NCBI GenBank assembly: GCA_903901975.1
Contig: CAIUTB010000096.1
Location: 41,460-105,459, forward strand
Origin: an uncultured Bacteroidales bacterium
GTDB taxonomy: Bacteria; Bacteroidota; Bacteroidia; Bacteroidales; Paludibacteraceae
Direction of reading: 5' to 3'
DNA length: 64,000 bases
How positions within the stretch are numbered: position 1 is the stretch's first letter; every line of letters begins with the position of its first letter. A model generated the notes under the pieces. The model worked only from the letters and a program-made list of their open reading frames with translations. It had not been told where the DNA came from and made no database searches. Below, piece after piece: positions 8,631 through 18,970 of this stretch. The position numbers and the translations under genes were made by a program.

Positions 8631-9809
8631 ATGGAGGCGTTTTTTACGACACATAAATACTTGGTTGAACACGTTCAATCGCCTGTCAGGCGGGTTTTAA
8701 TGGACGAAATCGACTGGACGCACCGCCTGATAGGAATAAAAGGCAGTCGCGGAGTTGGAAAAACTACATTTTTACTTCAATATGCCAAAGATCATTTCGG
8801 CACCGATCGAAGCTGTCTGTATGTAAACTTCAACAGCTTTTACTTCACCGAACATACCTTAGTTGAATTTGCAGGTGAATTTTGTGCAGCCGGTGGAAAA
8901 ACTCTTTTACTTGATCAAATTTTTAAATACGAAAACTGGTCAAAAGAGTTGAGAGAGACCTACGATCTTTATCCCGAGCTTCATATCGTGTTTTCCGGTT
9001 CGTCGGTCATGCGCCTTATTGAAGGTAATACCGATATTCAGGATATTGTTGCTTCCTATAATTTGCGGGGCTTTTCGTTCAGGGAATTTTTAAATTTACA
9101 AGCGGGTACCGATCTTCGATTCTACAGCCTGGATGAAATTATCCAGAACCACACACAGATAGCAACGGAAATCTGTACTAAAGTTCATCCATTGGAGTAT
9201 TTTCAGGATTATTTACATCATGGCTTTTATCCTTTTTTTCTGGAAGATCGAAATTTCTCCGAAAATTTGCTTAAAACTATGAATATGATGCTGGAAGTGG
9301 ATATTTTGCTGATTAAACAAATTGAGTTAAAATATCTGTCAAAAATAAGGAAACTGCTTTATCTGATTATGAATGCTGCTCCCGGAGCACCCAACGTGAG
9401 CCAGATGAGTAAAGAAATAGAGACTTCGCGTGCAACCATCATGAACTACATTAAGTATCTGAAAGATGCCCGTTTATTGAATATGCTCTACCTGGAAGGT
9501 GATGAATATCCAAAAAAACCGAATCAGGTTTATGTACAAAATACTAATTTGATGCATGCAGTTAATCCCGGCAACGTGGATAAGTCTGCTGAACACAAAA
9601 CATTCTTTTACAACGCCTTACATGCTCGACATAAGGTAAATATGTGCAAATATCAAATGGATTTCAGCATTGATCAGAAATACCATTTCAAATGCGAAAA
9701 CAGACCGGATTCCGGAAAACATTATAGCAAAGCATATTATGCAGCTGATGACATTGAGGTAGGGAATAAAAATGAAATACCCTTGTGGTTGTTTGGATTT
9801 CTATACTAA
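8631..9809 (+). CDS. AAA-type ATPase with DUF4143 C-terminal region
   Basis: A 392-residue ATPase. Walker A GSRGVGKTT lies near residues 43-51; the strand LLLDQIF is a Walker B variant with Gln after the Asp, and VFSGSS is the sensor motif. A winged-helix-like section (MSKEIETSRATIMNYIKYL) and the DUF4143 tail follow. Such proteins are common and multi-copy in Bacteroidales; their job is unknown, and they have been discussed as STAND-like or defence-linked ATPases. The predicted promoter at 8582-8612 favours this start, since the longer frame would begin before transcription. No partner gene is adjacent, and a heptad repeat starts three bases after the stop. Confidence 0.82.
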   Translation: MEAFFTTHKYLVEHVQSPVRRVLMDEIDWTHRLIGIKGSRGVGKTTFLLQYAKDHFGTDRSCLYVNFNSFYFTEHTLVEFAGEFCAAGGKTLLLDQIFKYENWSKELRETYDLYPELHIVFSGSSVMRLIEGNTDIQDIVASYNLRGFSFREFLNLQAGTDLRFYSLDEIIQNHTQIATEICTKVHPLEYFQDYLHHGFYPFFLEDRNFSENLLKTMNMMLEVDILLIKQIELKYLSKIRKLLYLIMNAAPGAPNVSQMSKEIETSRATIMNYIKYLKDARLLNMLYLEGDEYPKKPNQVYVQNTNLMHAVNPGNVDKSAEHKTFFYNALHARHKVNMCKYQMDFSIDQKYHFKCENRPDSGKHYSKAYYAADDIEVGNKNEIPLWLFGFLY

Positions 9810-9811
9810 AA

Positions 9812-9839
9812 GCGGTAAACGGTAATCAGTAAACAGGAA
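9812..9839. repeat. Heptad array after the ATPase gene
   Basis: Four 7-base units (GCGGTAA, ACGGTAA, TCAGTAA, ACAGGAA) begin three bases after the stop codon at 9807-9809. They belong to the same unit family as 1-28. Confidence 0.7.
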
Positions 9840-9914
9840 GAAAAAAGATAAATAAGCGCCGAAAGGCAAATAAAATAAAACAAAAAAATAAACATTAATA
9901 AAATTACTAACAAA

Positions 9915-12900
9915 ATGGCTAAAACAAAGAAATTTTTAACCTGTGATGGTAATCAGGCTGCAGCACATATAGCATATATGTTCAGCGAAGTAGCAGCAAT
10001 TTATCCAATCACACCCTCGTCGACTATGGCAGAATATGTTGACGAATGGGCAGCCGGTGGACGTAAGAACATCTGGGGTGAAAAGGTTCAGGTACAGGAA
10101 ATGCAATCGGAAGCCGGTGCTGCTGCAGCAATGCACGGATCACTTCAGGCCGGGGCATTGACAACAACCTTTACGGCTTCTCAGGGATTATTACTGATGG
10201 TTCCGAATATGTATAAAGTGGCCGGCGAATTACTTCCGGGCGTTTATCACGTATCGGCACGTGCATTAGCTTCACATGCTCTTTCTATATTTGGTGACCA
10301 TCAGGACGTTATGGCTGTACGACAGACCGGCTGTGCTATGTTTGCCACTGGTTCTGTACAGGAAGTAATGGATATGGCGGCTATCGCTCACCTTGCTTCG
10401 ATCAAAACCCGTGTACCATTTGTGCACTTCTTCGATGGTTTCCGTACTTCACACGAAATACAAAAAATTGAACAAATAGATCAGGAAGACTTGATTCCAT
10501 TGTTGGATCAGGAAGCACTAAAAGGTTTTCGTGACCGCGCATTGAGCCCAGAACACCCTGTTGTTCGTGGTACTGCTCAAAACGGTGATATTTATTTCCA
10601 GGCTCGCGAAGCTTGTAATCCATTCTACGATGCAATACCTGATGTTGTTGAAGATTATCTGAATAAACTGGCAGTTATTACCGGTCGACAATATGGTTTG
10701 TTCGATTACTACGGTGCTGAAGATGCTGATCGTGTGGTAATAGCGATGGGGTCTTCTACACAGGCATTGAAAGAAGGAATCGATTACCTGAACGCTAAAG
10801 GTCAGAAAGTTGGTTTAATCTGTGTTCACTTATATCGTCCATTCTCTGCAAAACACTTCTTAGCTGCTCTTCCAAAGACTGCTAAACGTATTTGTGTGTT
10901 GGATCGTACAAAAGAACCCGGAGCAACCGGCGAACCTTTGTACTTAGACGTAAAAGATGTATTGTATGGTTCTGAAAATCAACCAACCGTTGTTGGCGGA
11001 CGTTACGGTTTGTCTTCTAAAGACTTCACTCCTGCTCAGGTTATTGCTATTTATGAAAACTTAGCGTTGCCTGAACCAAAAAATCACTTTACTGTAGGTA
11101 TCGTTGACGATGTTACTTTCACTTCACTTCCATTGAAAGAAGAAATTTCGTTGGGTGGCGAAGGAACTATCGAAGCTAAATTCTATGGTTTGGGTGCTGA
11201 TGGAACTGTAGGTGCAAATAAAAACTCCATCAAAATAATTGGTGACAATACGGATAAATACTGTCAGGCTTATTTTGCTTACGACTCGAAGAAATCAGGT
11301 GGTTTTACTTGTTCTCACCTTCGTTTTGGTAACACTCCTATCCGTTCAACGTATTTGGTAACTACTCCTGACTTCGTGGCATGTCACGTTCAGGCTTATT
11401 TGAACTTGTACGACGTAACTAAAGGGTTGAAGAAAAACGGAACATTCCTCTTGAACACCATTTGGAATAAAGACGAAGTATTGAAAAACCTTCCAGTTAA
11501 AGTTAAAAAATACCTTGCTGCCAACAATATCAGCCTGTACATTATTGATGCTACGAATATTGCAGAACAAATTGGTTTGGGTAACCGTACCAATACGATT
11601 CTTCAATCGGCATTTTTCAAAATTACCAACGTAGTTCCTTACGAACTGGCTGTTGAGAAATTGAAATATGCTATCAATAAATCCTATGGTAATAAAGGGG
11701 AAGCTATAGTAAATAAAAACTATGCAGCTGTTGACCGTGGTGGTGAATATACTAAAGTGGAAATTCCTGCAGAATGGGCAAACCTGATTGACGGAACTGA
11801 AGTTAGTACTGAAATCGTTCCTGCATTTATAAAAGATGTGGTTCGTGCAGTGAATGCTCAGGATGGTGACAGTCTGCCTGTATCTGCTTTCAAAGGTCGT
11901 GAAGACGGAACCTGGGATCAGGGAACTTCGAAATACGAAAAACGTGGCGTGGCTGCATTTGTTCCTGTTTGGAATTCTTCAAACTGTATTCAGTGTAACC
12001 AGTGTGCGTATGTTTGTCCTCACGCTGCTATTCGTCCGTTTATTTTAGATTTGGATGAACAAGCTAATGCTCCTCAATTTGACATGTTGAAAACAAACGG
12101 TAAACAATTTGCCGATACTGCTTTCCGCATTCAGGTTGACGTGTTGGATTGTATGGGATGTAACAATTGTGTAGACGTCTGTCCGGGCAATAAAGGCAAC
12201 AAAGCACTTTCACTCGTTCCAATCGAAACACAATATCCAAACCAGAAAAACTGGGAATACTGTATCGATAACGTGAAATCAAAACAACATTTGGTTGATA
12301 TTAAATCGAACGTAAAAAACTCACAATTGGCTACTCCACTGTTCGAGTTCTCGGGCGCTTGTGCCGGTTGTGGTGAAACTCCTTATGTGAAACTGGTTAC
12401 TCAGTTGTTTGGCGAACGTCAAATGGTTTCCAACGCAACAGGTTGTAGCTCTATCTACTCTGCTTCTGCTCCTTCTACTCCATATACAACTAATCCTGAA
12501 GGTCACGGACCGGCTTGGGCAAACTCTTTGTTCGAAGACAATGCTGAGTTTGGCTTGGGTATGGTTTTCGCTAACGATAATATGCGTGAACGTTTGGTTC
12601 GTATTATGACTGAAGCACTTGCTGCTGATTGTTGTTCCGAAGAATTGAAAGGCTTGTTTGCTGAATGGATTGAAAAACGTAACGATGCTGATGAAACTAT
12701 CATCCTCGAACGTAAAATTACTCCACTTGTAAAAGCAGGAACTTGCTCGTATTGCAAAGAAATAGCAGAACTGACCCAATACCTGGTGAAAAAATCACAA
12801 TGGATTATTGGTGGTGATGGTTGGGCGTATGATATTGGTTTTGGTGGATTGGATCACGTGATTGCTTCCGGCAAAAACGTAAATATCCTGGTACTGGATA

Positions 12901-13454
12901 CTGAAATTTATTCCAACACCGGTGGTCAGGCTTCGAAATCTACTCCGGTAGGTGCTGTGGCTAAATTCGCTGCTTCGGGTAAACGTGTTCGCAAAAAAGA
13001 CCTGGGTATGATTGCTGCCACATATGGTTATGTTTACGTGGCTCAGGTAGCTATGGGAGCTAATCAGGCACAAACGCTGAAAGCTATCCGCGAAGCGGAA
13101 GCATTCGACGGACCATCAGTAATTATTGCTTATTCACCATGTATCAGTCACGGTTTATTGGCCGGTATGGGACAAGCTCAAACCGAACAAAAACGTGCTG
13201 TAGAATGTGGATACTGGCATTTGTACCGCTTCAACCCGGATTTAGAAGCTGAAGGTAAAAACCCAATGATGCTGGATTCGAAAGAACCTGACTGGGATAA
13301 ATTCCAGGATTTCTTACGCGGTGAAGTACGTTACACTTCGTTGTTGAAACAATTCCCTGCAGAAGCAAAAGAACTTTTTGTAGCTGCTGAATCGAATGCA
13401 AAATGGCGATATACAGGTTACAAACGTATGGCTGAACAACAATTCGGCGAATAG
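9915..13454 (+). CDS. nifJ: Pyruvate:ferredoxin (flavodoxin) oxidoreductase
   Basis: The single-chain PFOR of anaerobic metabolism, converting pyruvate and CoA to acetyl-CoA, CO2 and reduced ferredoxin in the cytoplasm. All domains are present in 1179 residues: the pyruvate-binding YPITPSS near the N-terminus, the transketolase-like domains, a 2x[4Fe-4S] ferredoxin domain (CIQCNQCAYVCP and CMGCNNCVDVCP, around residues 690-760), the proximal cluster cysteines in CAGCGETPY and ATGCSS, and the thiamine diphosphate site GDGWAYDIGFGG followed by the NTGGQ loop. The codon use looks highly biased, as for a strongly expressed gene. It is flanked by its own terminator and is probably monocistronic. 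Its presence points to a fermentative or anaerobically respiring host. Confidence 0.97.
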   Translation: MAKTKKFLTCDGNQAAAHIAYMFSEVAAIYPITPSSTMAEYVDEWAAGGRKNIWGEKVQVQEMQSEAGAAAAMHGSLQAGALTTTFTASQGLLLMVPNMYKVAGELLPGVYHVSARALASHALSIFGDHQDVMAVRQTGCAMFATGSVQEVMDMAAIAHLASIKTRVPFVHFFDGFRTSHEIQKIEQIDQEDLIPLLDQEALKGFRDRALSPEHPVVRGTAQNGDIYFQAREACNPFYDAIPDVVEDYLNKLAVITGRQYGLFDYYGAEDADRVVIAMGSSTQALKEGIDYLNAKGQKVGLICVHLYRPFSAKHFLAALPKTAKRICVLDRTKEPGATGEPLYLDVKDVLYGSENQPTVVGGRYGLSSKDFTPAQVIAIYENLALPEPKNHFTVGIVDDVTFTSLPLKEEISLGGEGTIEAKFYGLGADGTVGANKNSIKIIGDNTDKYCQAYFAYDSKKSGGFTCSHLRFGNTPIRSTYLVTTPDFVACHVQAYLNLYDVTKGLKKNGTFLLNTIWNKDEVLKNLPVKVKKYLAANNISLYIIDATNIAEQIGLGNRTNTILQSAFFKITNVVPYELAVEKLKYAINKSYGNKGEAIVNKNYAAVDRGGEYTKVEIPAEWANLIDGTEVSTEIVPAFIKDVVRAVNAQDGDSLPVSAFKGREDGTWDQGTSKYEKRGVAAFVPVWNSSNCIQCNQCAYVCPHAAIRPFILDLDEQANAPQFDMLKTNGKQFADTAFRIQVDVLDCMGCNNCVDVCPGNKGNKALSLVPIETQYPNQKNWEYCIDNVKSKQHLVDIKSNVKNSQLATPLFEFSGACAGCGETPYVKLVTQLFGERQMVSNATGCSSIYSASAPSTPYTTNPEGHGPAWANSLFEDNAEFGLGMVFANDNMRERLVRIMTEALAADCCSEELKGLFAEWIEKRNDADETIILERKITPLVKAGTCSYCKEIAELTQYLVKKSQWIIGGDGWAYDIGFGGLDHVIASGKNVNILVLDTEIYSNTGGQASKSTPVGAVAKFAASGKRVRKKDLGMIAATYGYVYVAQVAMGANQAQTLKAIREAEAFDGPSVIIAYSPCISHGLLAGMGQAQTEQKRAVECGYWHLYRFNPDLEAEGKNPMMLDSKEPDWDKFQDFLRGEVRYTSLLKQFPAEAKELFVAAESNAKWRYTGYKRMAEQQFGE

Positions 13455-13486
13455 TTTATAGTTTATAGTTTGTAGTTAATAGTTTA
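13452..13486. repeat. Heptad array starting in the nifJ stop codon
   Basis: Five in-phase units (TAGTTTA, TAGTTTA, TAGTTTG, TAGTTAA, TAGTTTA). The first TAG is the nifJ stop codon itself. Confidence 0.75.
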
Positions 13487-13487
13487 T

Positions 13488-13522
13488 AAGAAGACCGTTC
13501 CTTTGGGGGCGGTCTTCTTTTT
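13488..13522 (+). terminator. Terminator of nifJ
   Basis: AAGAAGACCG pairs with CGGTCTTCTT around a G-rich loop, followed by a T run. It lies about 35 bases after the stop codon. Confidence 0.88.
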
Positions 13523-13980
13523 ATACTGAAATCAAAGCTTTTTCAGTACTGACCCCTTCCCGTTGAATGACTTAAACGATAGTAGAATAAATATCTAAAC
13601 AAAAAGCCCATTTCTTATCATAACACCATTGAATCAGACACTTACAAAAAGAATATGCAATTATCATCTATTTATTAATCAAATAAGAAAATGAATATGT
13701 ATTATTTACTACTACTCCGTGTAGCATATATTCTGATTTGCAAACAAAAACAAATGTTTTTAAGAAATAATTTGTTTAATTCAAAATTATGATTTATGTT
13801 TGTTCTCAAGTTAAGAATTTTATCTAAGTTCATTTAAACTATATATCTGATAATGTTATATCTAAAATATATTTTAACATGTGCTCTCTTCCTTAAAACC
13901 TTTGTCAAAAAGTAAAAATACGTACAAGCTTATACTTACAACTGAAAAAAATATCTGTTTCTTAAAAAAAACACAAGAAT
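13523..13980. other. Intergenic region before the sensor kinase
   Basis: About 460 A+T-rich bases without a credible gene on either strand. It should hold the promoter of the kinase gene, but I could not identify a convincing -33/-7 pair. Confidence 0.5.
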
Positions 13981-16851
13981 ATGAAGTTTAAATTCTTTTA
14001 CAAAAAAACATGGATATCTTTTGCAATTTTAATTACTGGAATTGCATTAACTATTGCTGCAGCTGTTTACACAAAAAACAATCAGGAAACTGCATTAATG
14101 TCTGAATTCAGGTTGGTCTGTAATGATATTAATACTATAATTAGCACACGCCTTCACGCGCATGCATTACTTTTACGAAGTGGAGCATCGTATGTTGAAG
14201 GATCTGATAAGCCAACAAGAAAAGATTGGCAGACCTATATTGAAAGTTTAAAAATAAGCAAGAATTTACCGGGAATTGAGGGGGTTGGTTTTGCAGTTAT
14301 TATAAAAAAAGACTTCTTACAACAACATATTCATCAAATCAGAAAAGAAGGTTTTGTTGACTATTCTGTCCGTCCGGCAGGTGATAGAGCCATTTATACA
14401 TCCATTATTTATCTCGAACCCTTTGCAGGCAGAAACTTACGTGCTTTTGGTTACGATATGTATTCCGAGCCGGTACGACGAAAAGCAATGGATCAGGCCT
14501 GCGATCAAAATATTGCAGCCCTTTCAGATAAAGTTGTTTTGGTGCAGGATAGCGATCAAAATAAGCAGGTAGGTGCGCTGATGTACGTTCCGGTATACCG
14601 GAAAGGAATGCCGATAAACACTGTAAAAGAGCGTCGTGCTGCCATTCGGGGTTGGGTATATAGTCCATATCGTATAGTTGATTTAATGAAAGGGATTTTA
14701 GGACGTTGGGATGTAAACAATAGCAGCAAAATTCATTTGCGGATTTCTGAGAATGACAGCGTTTCACAAAATTCTATATTATTCGATAGTCAACTAATTG
14801 ATACAACAATTCAGGATGACGAAACAGCTCAAACACTTACTATTCCTATCGTTTTTAATGAAAAAGAATGGACCTTGCAGTTTACAAAAACAATTGGCCA
14901 ATTTCCATATCTTCAAAGCAAAGTACTTCTGGTATTAATTAGTGGTCTAATAATCAGTTTATTGTTGTTTTATTTATCCCTGTTGTTCATGAATACGCGT
15001 AACAGAGCACAACAAATAGCAGATGAATTAACTTCTCAACTAAAAGAAAGCGAAGCAAGATTTTCCTTGTTTATGGATCAGTTACCTGCCATAGCATTTA
15101 TAAAAGATAATGAGGGTAAAGCTTTGTTTGTAAATCGTTTTATGGACAATGCCCTGGGTGCTTCAAAATGGATGGGAAAAGACATGTTTGAAGTATTTCC
15201 CAATGAAATTGGAGCAAAATTCTTAGAAGATGATATGCATGTATTGAAATTGGGTTATAAAAAATTTGAAGAAAGCATGATGCTGCTAGATGGAAAATTG
15301 CATTATTTTGAAACACAAAAATTTACAATTCCACAACAAGGACAAAAACCACTTCTTGGTGGAATTGCATTAGACATTACAGATCGTAAATTATCAGAAC
15401 TGGCTCTGAAGGAAAGTGAAGTTAAATATCATACGCTTGCCGATAACACCCAGGATATCATTAACCGTTTCGACCGAAATTATAAGCATCTTTATGCTAG
15501 CCCCTCTGCTTATAGACTTACAGGAATAAATCATCTGGATTATATAGGGAAATCGCATCGCGATCTTGGATTTTCGTCTGAAGAATGCGATTTTTGGGAA
15601 AAATCCATTCAAAGGGTTTTTGATACCGGAGAAACATGCAACCAACTTATTGAATTTGAAGCAAAAACAGGAAAAGTTTATCTGGACTGGTTGTTAAGTC
15701 CTGAATTTGATGATGAAAATAACATTATTTCGGTTTTAGGAAATGTAAGAGATATTACTGAAATTAAAAATGCTGAAATGACTCTAAAAGTTGAACGAGA
15801 AAGGTTATCAGGCATCATAAAAGGAACGAATGTGGCTACCTGGGAATGGAATGTACAAACAGGAGAAACCATCTTTAATGAACGTTGGGCTGAAATTATG
15901 GGATATACACTGGAAGAAATTTCGCCGGTTTCAATTGATACCTGGTTAAAATTTGCCCATCCCGACGATATGAAAACCAGTAATGAATTACTTGAAAAAC
16001 ACTTTTGTGGGGAATTGGATTATTATGTATGTGAGTCCCGGATGAAGCACAAAAATGGAAACTGGGTTTGGGTTCTGGATACCGGTAAGGTGACTTCCTG
16101 GACGGATGACGGAAAACCACTTATGATGATGGGGTCGCATCTGGATATCACAGATCGCAAGCTCGCTGAAGAAGAATTAATAGTCTCCAGAGAGCAATTG
16201 AGAAACTTTGCAGCCCATCTTCAGAAAGTGCGTGAAGATGAAAGGCTTTCCATCACCCTTGAGATTCACGATAGTTTGGCGCAATTTTTAGTAGCTCAAA
16301 AAATGGAAATGGGAATGTATAAGAAAAAAATATCCAAAAGTTTGGTACCTATTCAATCGGCAGAAGTACTGGCTGAGATGGAACAATTTATCATTCTGAC
16401 TGATAACGCGATTAAATCGGCACGAAAGATAATGAATGGGTTGAGACCTGAACAACTTGAACTGCTTGGGTTTATGGAAACAGCAGAAGTCCTTCTCCGG
16501 GACTTTGAGGAATCACACCACCTAAAATGTCAGTTTATACATGAAATTTCAGAGTTTACAATTCATCCCGAACATGCCTTGGCATTATTCCGGACACTTC
16601 AGGAGTCACTTAATAATATTCTTAAACATGCAATGGCTACGTCGGTTATAGTTCAACTTTCAACGAATACTAACAAATTGATACTTGAAATCATTGATAA
16701 TGGTATTGGATTTGATATAAATAACTGTGGACGAGCAGATTCGTTTGGTTTAATTGGGATGAAAGAACTGGCCAAAATCCATAATGGCATTTTTGAGATT
16801 AACAGTAAAGTAGGTGAAGGAACGCAAGTGAGAGTTCAACTACCTATTTAA
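13981..16851 (+). CDS. CHASE/PAS sensor histidine kinase (NarL-type partner class)
   Basis: A 956-residue membrane sensor kinase. A transmembrane segment at about residues 9-30 and a second near 313-337 enclose a periplasmic CHASE-like domain (VEGVGFAVIIKK-type core, here GIEGVGFAVIIKKDF). Three PAS/PAC modules follow in the cytoplasm, each ending in a DITDRK or DITEIK motif. The transmitter is of the HisKA_3 class with phospho-acceptor His763 in LEIHDSLAQ, an N box in LQESLNNILKHA, and ATP-lid glycines DNGIGF and GLIGM. Such kinases usually phosphorylate LuxR/NarL-type regulators, but none is encoded in this window, so it is an orphan. The CHASE ligand is unknown. Confidence 0.9.
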   Translation: MKFKFFYKKTWISFAILITGIALTIAAAVYTKNNQETALMSEFRLVCNDINTIISTRLHAHALLLRSGASYVEGSDKPTRKDWQTYIESLKISKNLPGIEGVGFAVIIKKDFLQQHIHQIRKEGFVDYSVRPAGDRAIYTSIIYLEPFAGRNLRAFGYDMYSEPVRRKAMDQACDQNIAALSDKVVLVQDSDQNKQVGALMYVPVYRKGMPINTVKERRAAIRGWVYSPYRIVDLMKGILGRWDVNNSSKIHLRISENDSVSQNSILFDSQLIDTTIQDDETAQTLTIPIVFNEKEWTLQFTKTIGQFPYLQSKVLLVLISGLIISLLLFYLSLLFMNTRNRAQQIADELTSQLKESEARFSLFMDQLPAIAFIKDNEGKALFVNRFMDNALGASKWMGKDMFEVFPNEIGAKFLEDDMHVLKLGYKKFEESMMLLDGKLHYFETQKFTIPQQGQKPLLGGIALDITDRKLSELALKESEVKYHTLADNTQDIINRFDRNYKHLYASPSAYRLTGINHLDYIGKSHRDLGFSSEECDFWEKSIQRVFDTGETCNQLIEFEAKTGKVYLDWLLSPEFDDENNIISVLGNVRDITEIKNAEMTLKVERERLSGIIKGTNVATWEWNVQTGETIFNERWAEIMGYTLEEISPVSIDTWLKFAHPDDMKTSNELLEKHFCGELDYYVCESRMKHKNGNWVWVLDTGKVTSWTDDGKPLMMMGSHLDITDRKLAEEELIVSREQLRNFAAHLQKVREDERLSITLEIHDSLAQFLVAQKMEMGMYKKKISKSLVPIQSAEVLAEMEQFIILTDNAIKSARKIMNGLRPEQLELLGFMETAEVLLRDFEESHHLKCQFIHEISEFTIHPEHALALFRTLQESLNNILKHAMATSVIVQLSTNTNKLILEIIDNGIGFDINNCGRADSFGLIGMKELAKIHNGIFEINSKVGEGTQVRVQLPI

Positions 16852-17419
16852 CTGCCGGAGTTGTAAACTATATCGATTAGCCAGAATATTGTCAATGGAA
16901 TTGAAACTTTATGTTTTGCTCCATCTGCATCTATAATATCCGGAATATTCAGTTAAACAAATGACACTGTACACTTACTCATCTCATTCAAAAAAACTCT
17001 GCAAATTTCGTCTTTCCTTTATTTAATAGTGTGTGTTTTTTGAGAAAAAATTTTTGAATATTAATTTTTAACATGATTCTATCTCTTGATTTCATATTTA
17101 TTCATCCCTAAAAACAAAAAAAACAGGTCTATATTTTGTATTAATAAAAATTGTTGTATCTTCGTGGGCGAACACGGAAACAAAAAAAACCATTATATTT
17201 ATGCATATATTAATGAAATTCAATGCATTAACCTTATTGTTAAGTTTTCGACTTGTTGGAATAGCTAAACAACCAATATTACAAATCCTCTCAAATTGAA
17301 TACAATGTAAGTTCAGTTCTCTGTTTTTTGAAAATTCAATGACAAAATTTGTTTAGTTTTCATGTTCAACAGTATAAATTCGCAAGGTTTCAAATCATAA
17401 CACATTTAATAGCAACAAT
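16852..17419. other. Intergenic region and leader of the hexuronate operon
   Basis: About 570 A+T-rich bases. A 60-codon open frame here has no family resemblance and an unlikely composition, so I do not call it a gene. The region contains the possible promoter described next and an untranslated leader of some 250 bases. Confidence 0.5.
17135..17164 (+). promoter_or_regulatory. Possible promoter of the uxaC operon
   Basis: TTTG (17135-17138) is followed after 18 bases by TATCTTCG (17157-17164), one mismatch from the TAnnTTTG consensus. The start codon of uxaC is 255 bases downstream, so a long leader would result. Confidence 0.4.
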
Positions 17420-18826
17420 ATGAAAAACTTTTTAGACAAGAATTTTATTCTTCAAACCGAAACGGCTCAAAAATTATATCACGAACATGCTTCAAAACAA
17501 CCAATTATTGACTATCACTGTCATTTAGTGCCTTCGATGGTGGCAAATGACCATCAGTTTAAAACACTTACAGAAGCATGGTTGGGTGGTGATCATTATA
17601 AATGGCGTGCTATGCGTACCAATGGAATCAAGGAAGAATATATTACAGGGAAAAATACGTCGGACTGGGAAAAATTCGAGAAATGGGCTGAAACAGTGCC
17701 CTATACTATGCGCAATCCACTTTATCACTGGACACATTTAGAATTAAAAACTGCTTTTGGCATCGATAAGTTGCTTTCGCCTGCTACAGCTCGTGAAATT
17801 TATGATGAATGTACTGCCAAACTTCAAACTCCGGAATATTCAGCTCGAAATTTAATGCGTAAATACAATGTTGAAGCCGTTTGTACAACCGACGATCCGA
17901 TTGATACCCTGGAACATCATATTAAAACCCGTCGGGATGGTTTTGAAATTAAAATGCTTCCAACCTGGCGTCCTGATAAAGCAATGGCAGTAGAAGTTCC
18001 CGCAAACTTCCGTACCTATGTTGAACAATTATCAGATATTTCCGGAATCCATATCTCAAATTTTGATGATATGATTCAGGCACTTCGCAAACGTCAGGAT
18101 TTCTTTGCTGAACAAGGTTGTAAGTTGTCCGATCATGGAATTGAAGAATTCTATGCCGAAGACTATACAGAAAGCGAAATCAAGGAAATTTTTAATAAAG
18201 TTTTTGCTGGACGTGAACTGACTCACAGCGAAATATTGAAATTCAAATCGGCTATGATGGTTATTTTTGCGGAAATGGATTGGGAAAAAGGCTGGACACA
18301 ACAATTCCACTATGGAACCATTCGCAACAATAACTCACGCTTATTCAATCAATTAGGTCCTGATACTGGATTTGATTCCATTGGAACATTTAATACTGCT
18401 AAAGCTTTATCCAAATTTTTGAACCGACTTGATTCTCAAAATAAATTGACAAAAACCATATTATATAACCTAAATCCAAGCGATAATGAGATGATTGCTA
18501 CAATGATTGGGAACTTTCAGGATGGTTCAGTTGCAGGAAAAATTCAGTTCGGTTCGGGTTGGTGGTTCTTAGACCAAAAAGACGGTATGGAAAAACAAAT
18601 GAACTCACTTTCAGTTCTTGGCTTGCTAAGCCGATTCGTAGGTATGCTCACGGATTCACGTAGCTTTCTTTCCTACCCTCGTCACGAGTATTTTCGACGT
18701 ACATTGTGTAACCTGATTGGAAATGATGTTGAAAACGGATTGCTCCCACATCAGGAAATGGAATTTATTGCTAAAATGGTTGACGATATTAGTTATAATA
18801 ATGCAAAAACATTCTTCAATTTCTAA
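17420..18826 (+). CDS. uxaC: Glucuronate/galacturonate isomerase
   Basis: Uronate isomerase, converting D-glucuronate to D-fructuronate or D-galacturonate to D-tagaturonate, in the amidohydrolase superfamily. The metal-binding HCH motif occurs early in IIDYHCHLVPSMVA (residues about 30-45), and CTTDDPIDTLEHH and the GSGWWFLDQKDGM segment are typical of UxaC. The 468-residue length is normal. It is the first gene of a run with kdgK, kdgA and an MFS permease. The reductase and dehydratase steps (UxaB/UxuB, UxaA/UxuA) are missing from this window and must be encoded elsewhere. Confidence 0.95.
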   Translation: MKNFLDKNFILQTETAQKLYHEHASKQPIIDYHCHLVPSMVANDHQFKTLTEAWLGGDHYKWRAMRTNGIKEEYITGKNTSDWEKFEKWAETVPYTMRNPLYHWTHLELKTAFGIDKLLSPATAREIYDECTAKLQTPEYSARNLMRKYNVEAVCTTDDPIDTLEHHIKTRRDGFEIKMLPTWRPDKAMAVEVPANFRTYVEQLSDISGIHISNFDDMIQALRKRQDFFAEQGCKLSDHGIEEFYAEDYTESEIKEIFNKVFAGRELTHSEILKFKSAMMVIFAEMDWEKGWTQQFHYGTIRNNNSRLFNQLGPDTGFDSIGTFNTAKALSKFLNRLDSQNKLTKTILYNLNPSDNEMIATMIGNFQDGSVAGKIQFGSGWWFLDQKDGMEKQMNSLSVLGLLSRFVGMLTDSRSFLSYPRHEYFRRTLCNLIGNDVENGLLPHQEMEFIAKMVDDISYNNAKTFFNF

Positions 18827-18970
18827 AAAATAATCATTTTATATTTAGAGTTGGACTAAATAACAGTAATTTAGCTACAATTTTGAACTAATATTTTATT
18901 CATTAAAAAAGAAGCAGTATCTTTGGTCAACCAATTAAAAACCAATCAATATTACAAAAAAAAGAAAACA

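Noticed and set aside
12321..12779. 152-codon minus-strand frame inside the pyruvate:ferredoxin oxidoreductase gene
   Set aside because: It is the antisense shadow of a highly biased gene; the translation is rich in Cys, Ser and Arg with no family resemblance.
17086..17268. 60-codon frame upstream of uxaC as a possible leader peptide
   Set aside because: No attenuator-like structure, no codon bias and no similarity; it overlaps the possible promoter.
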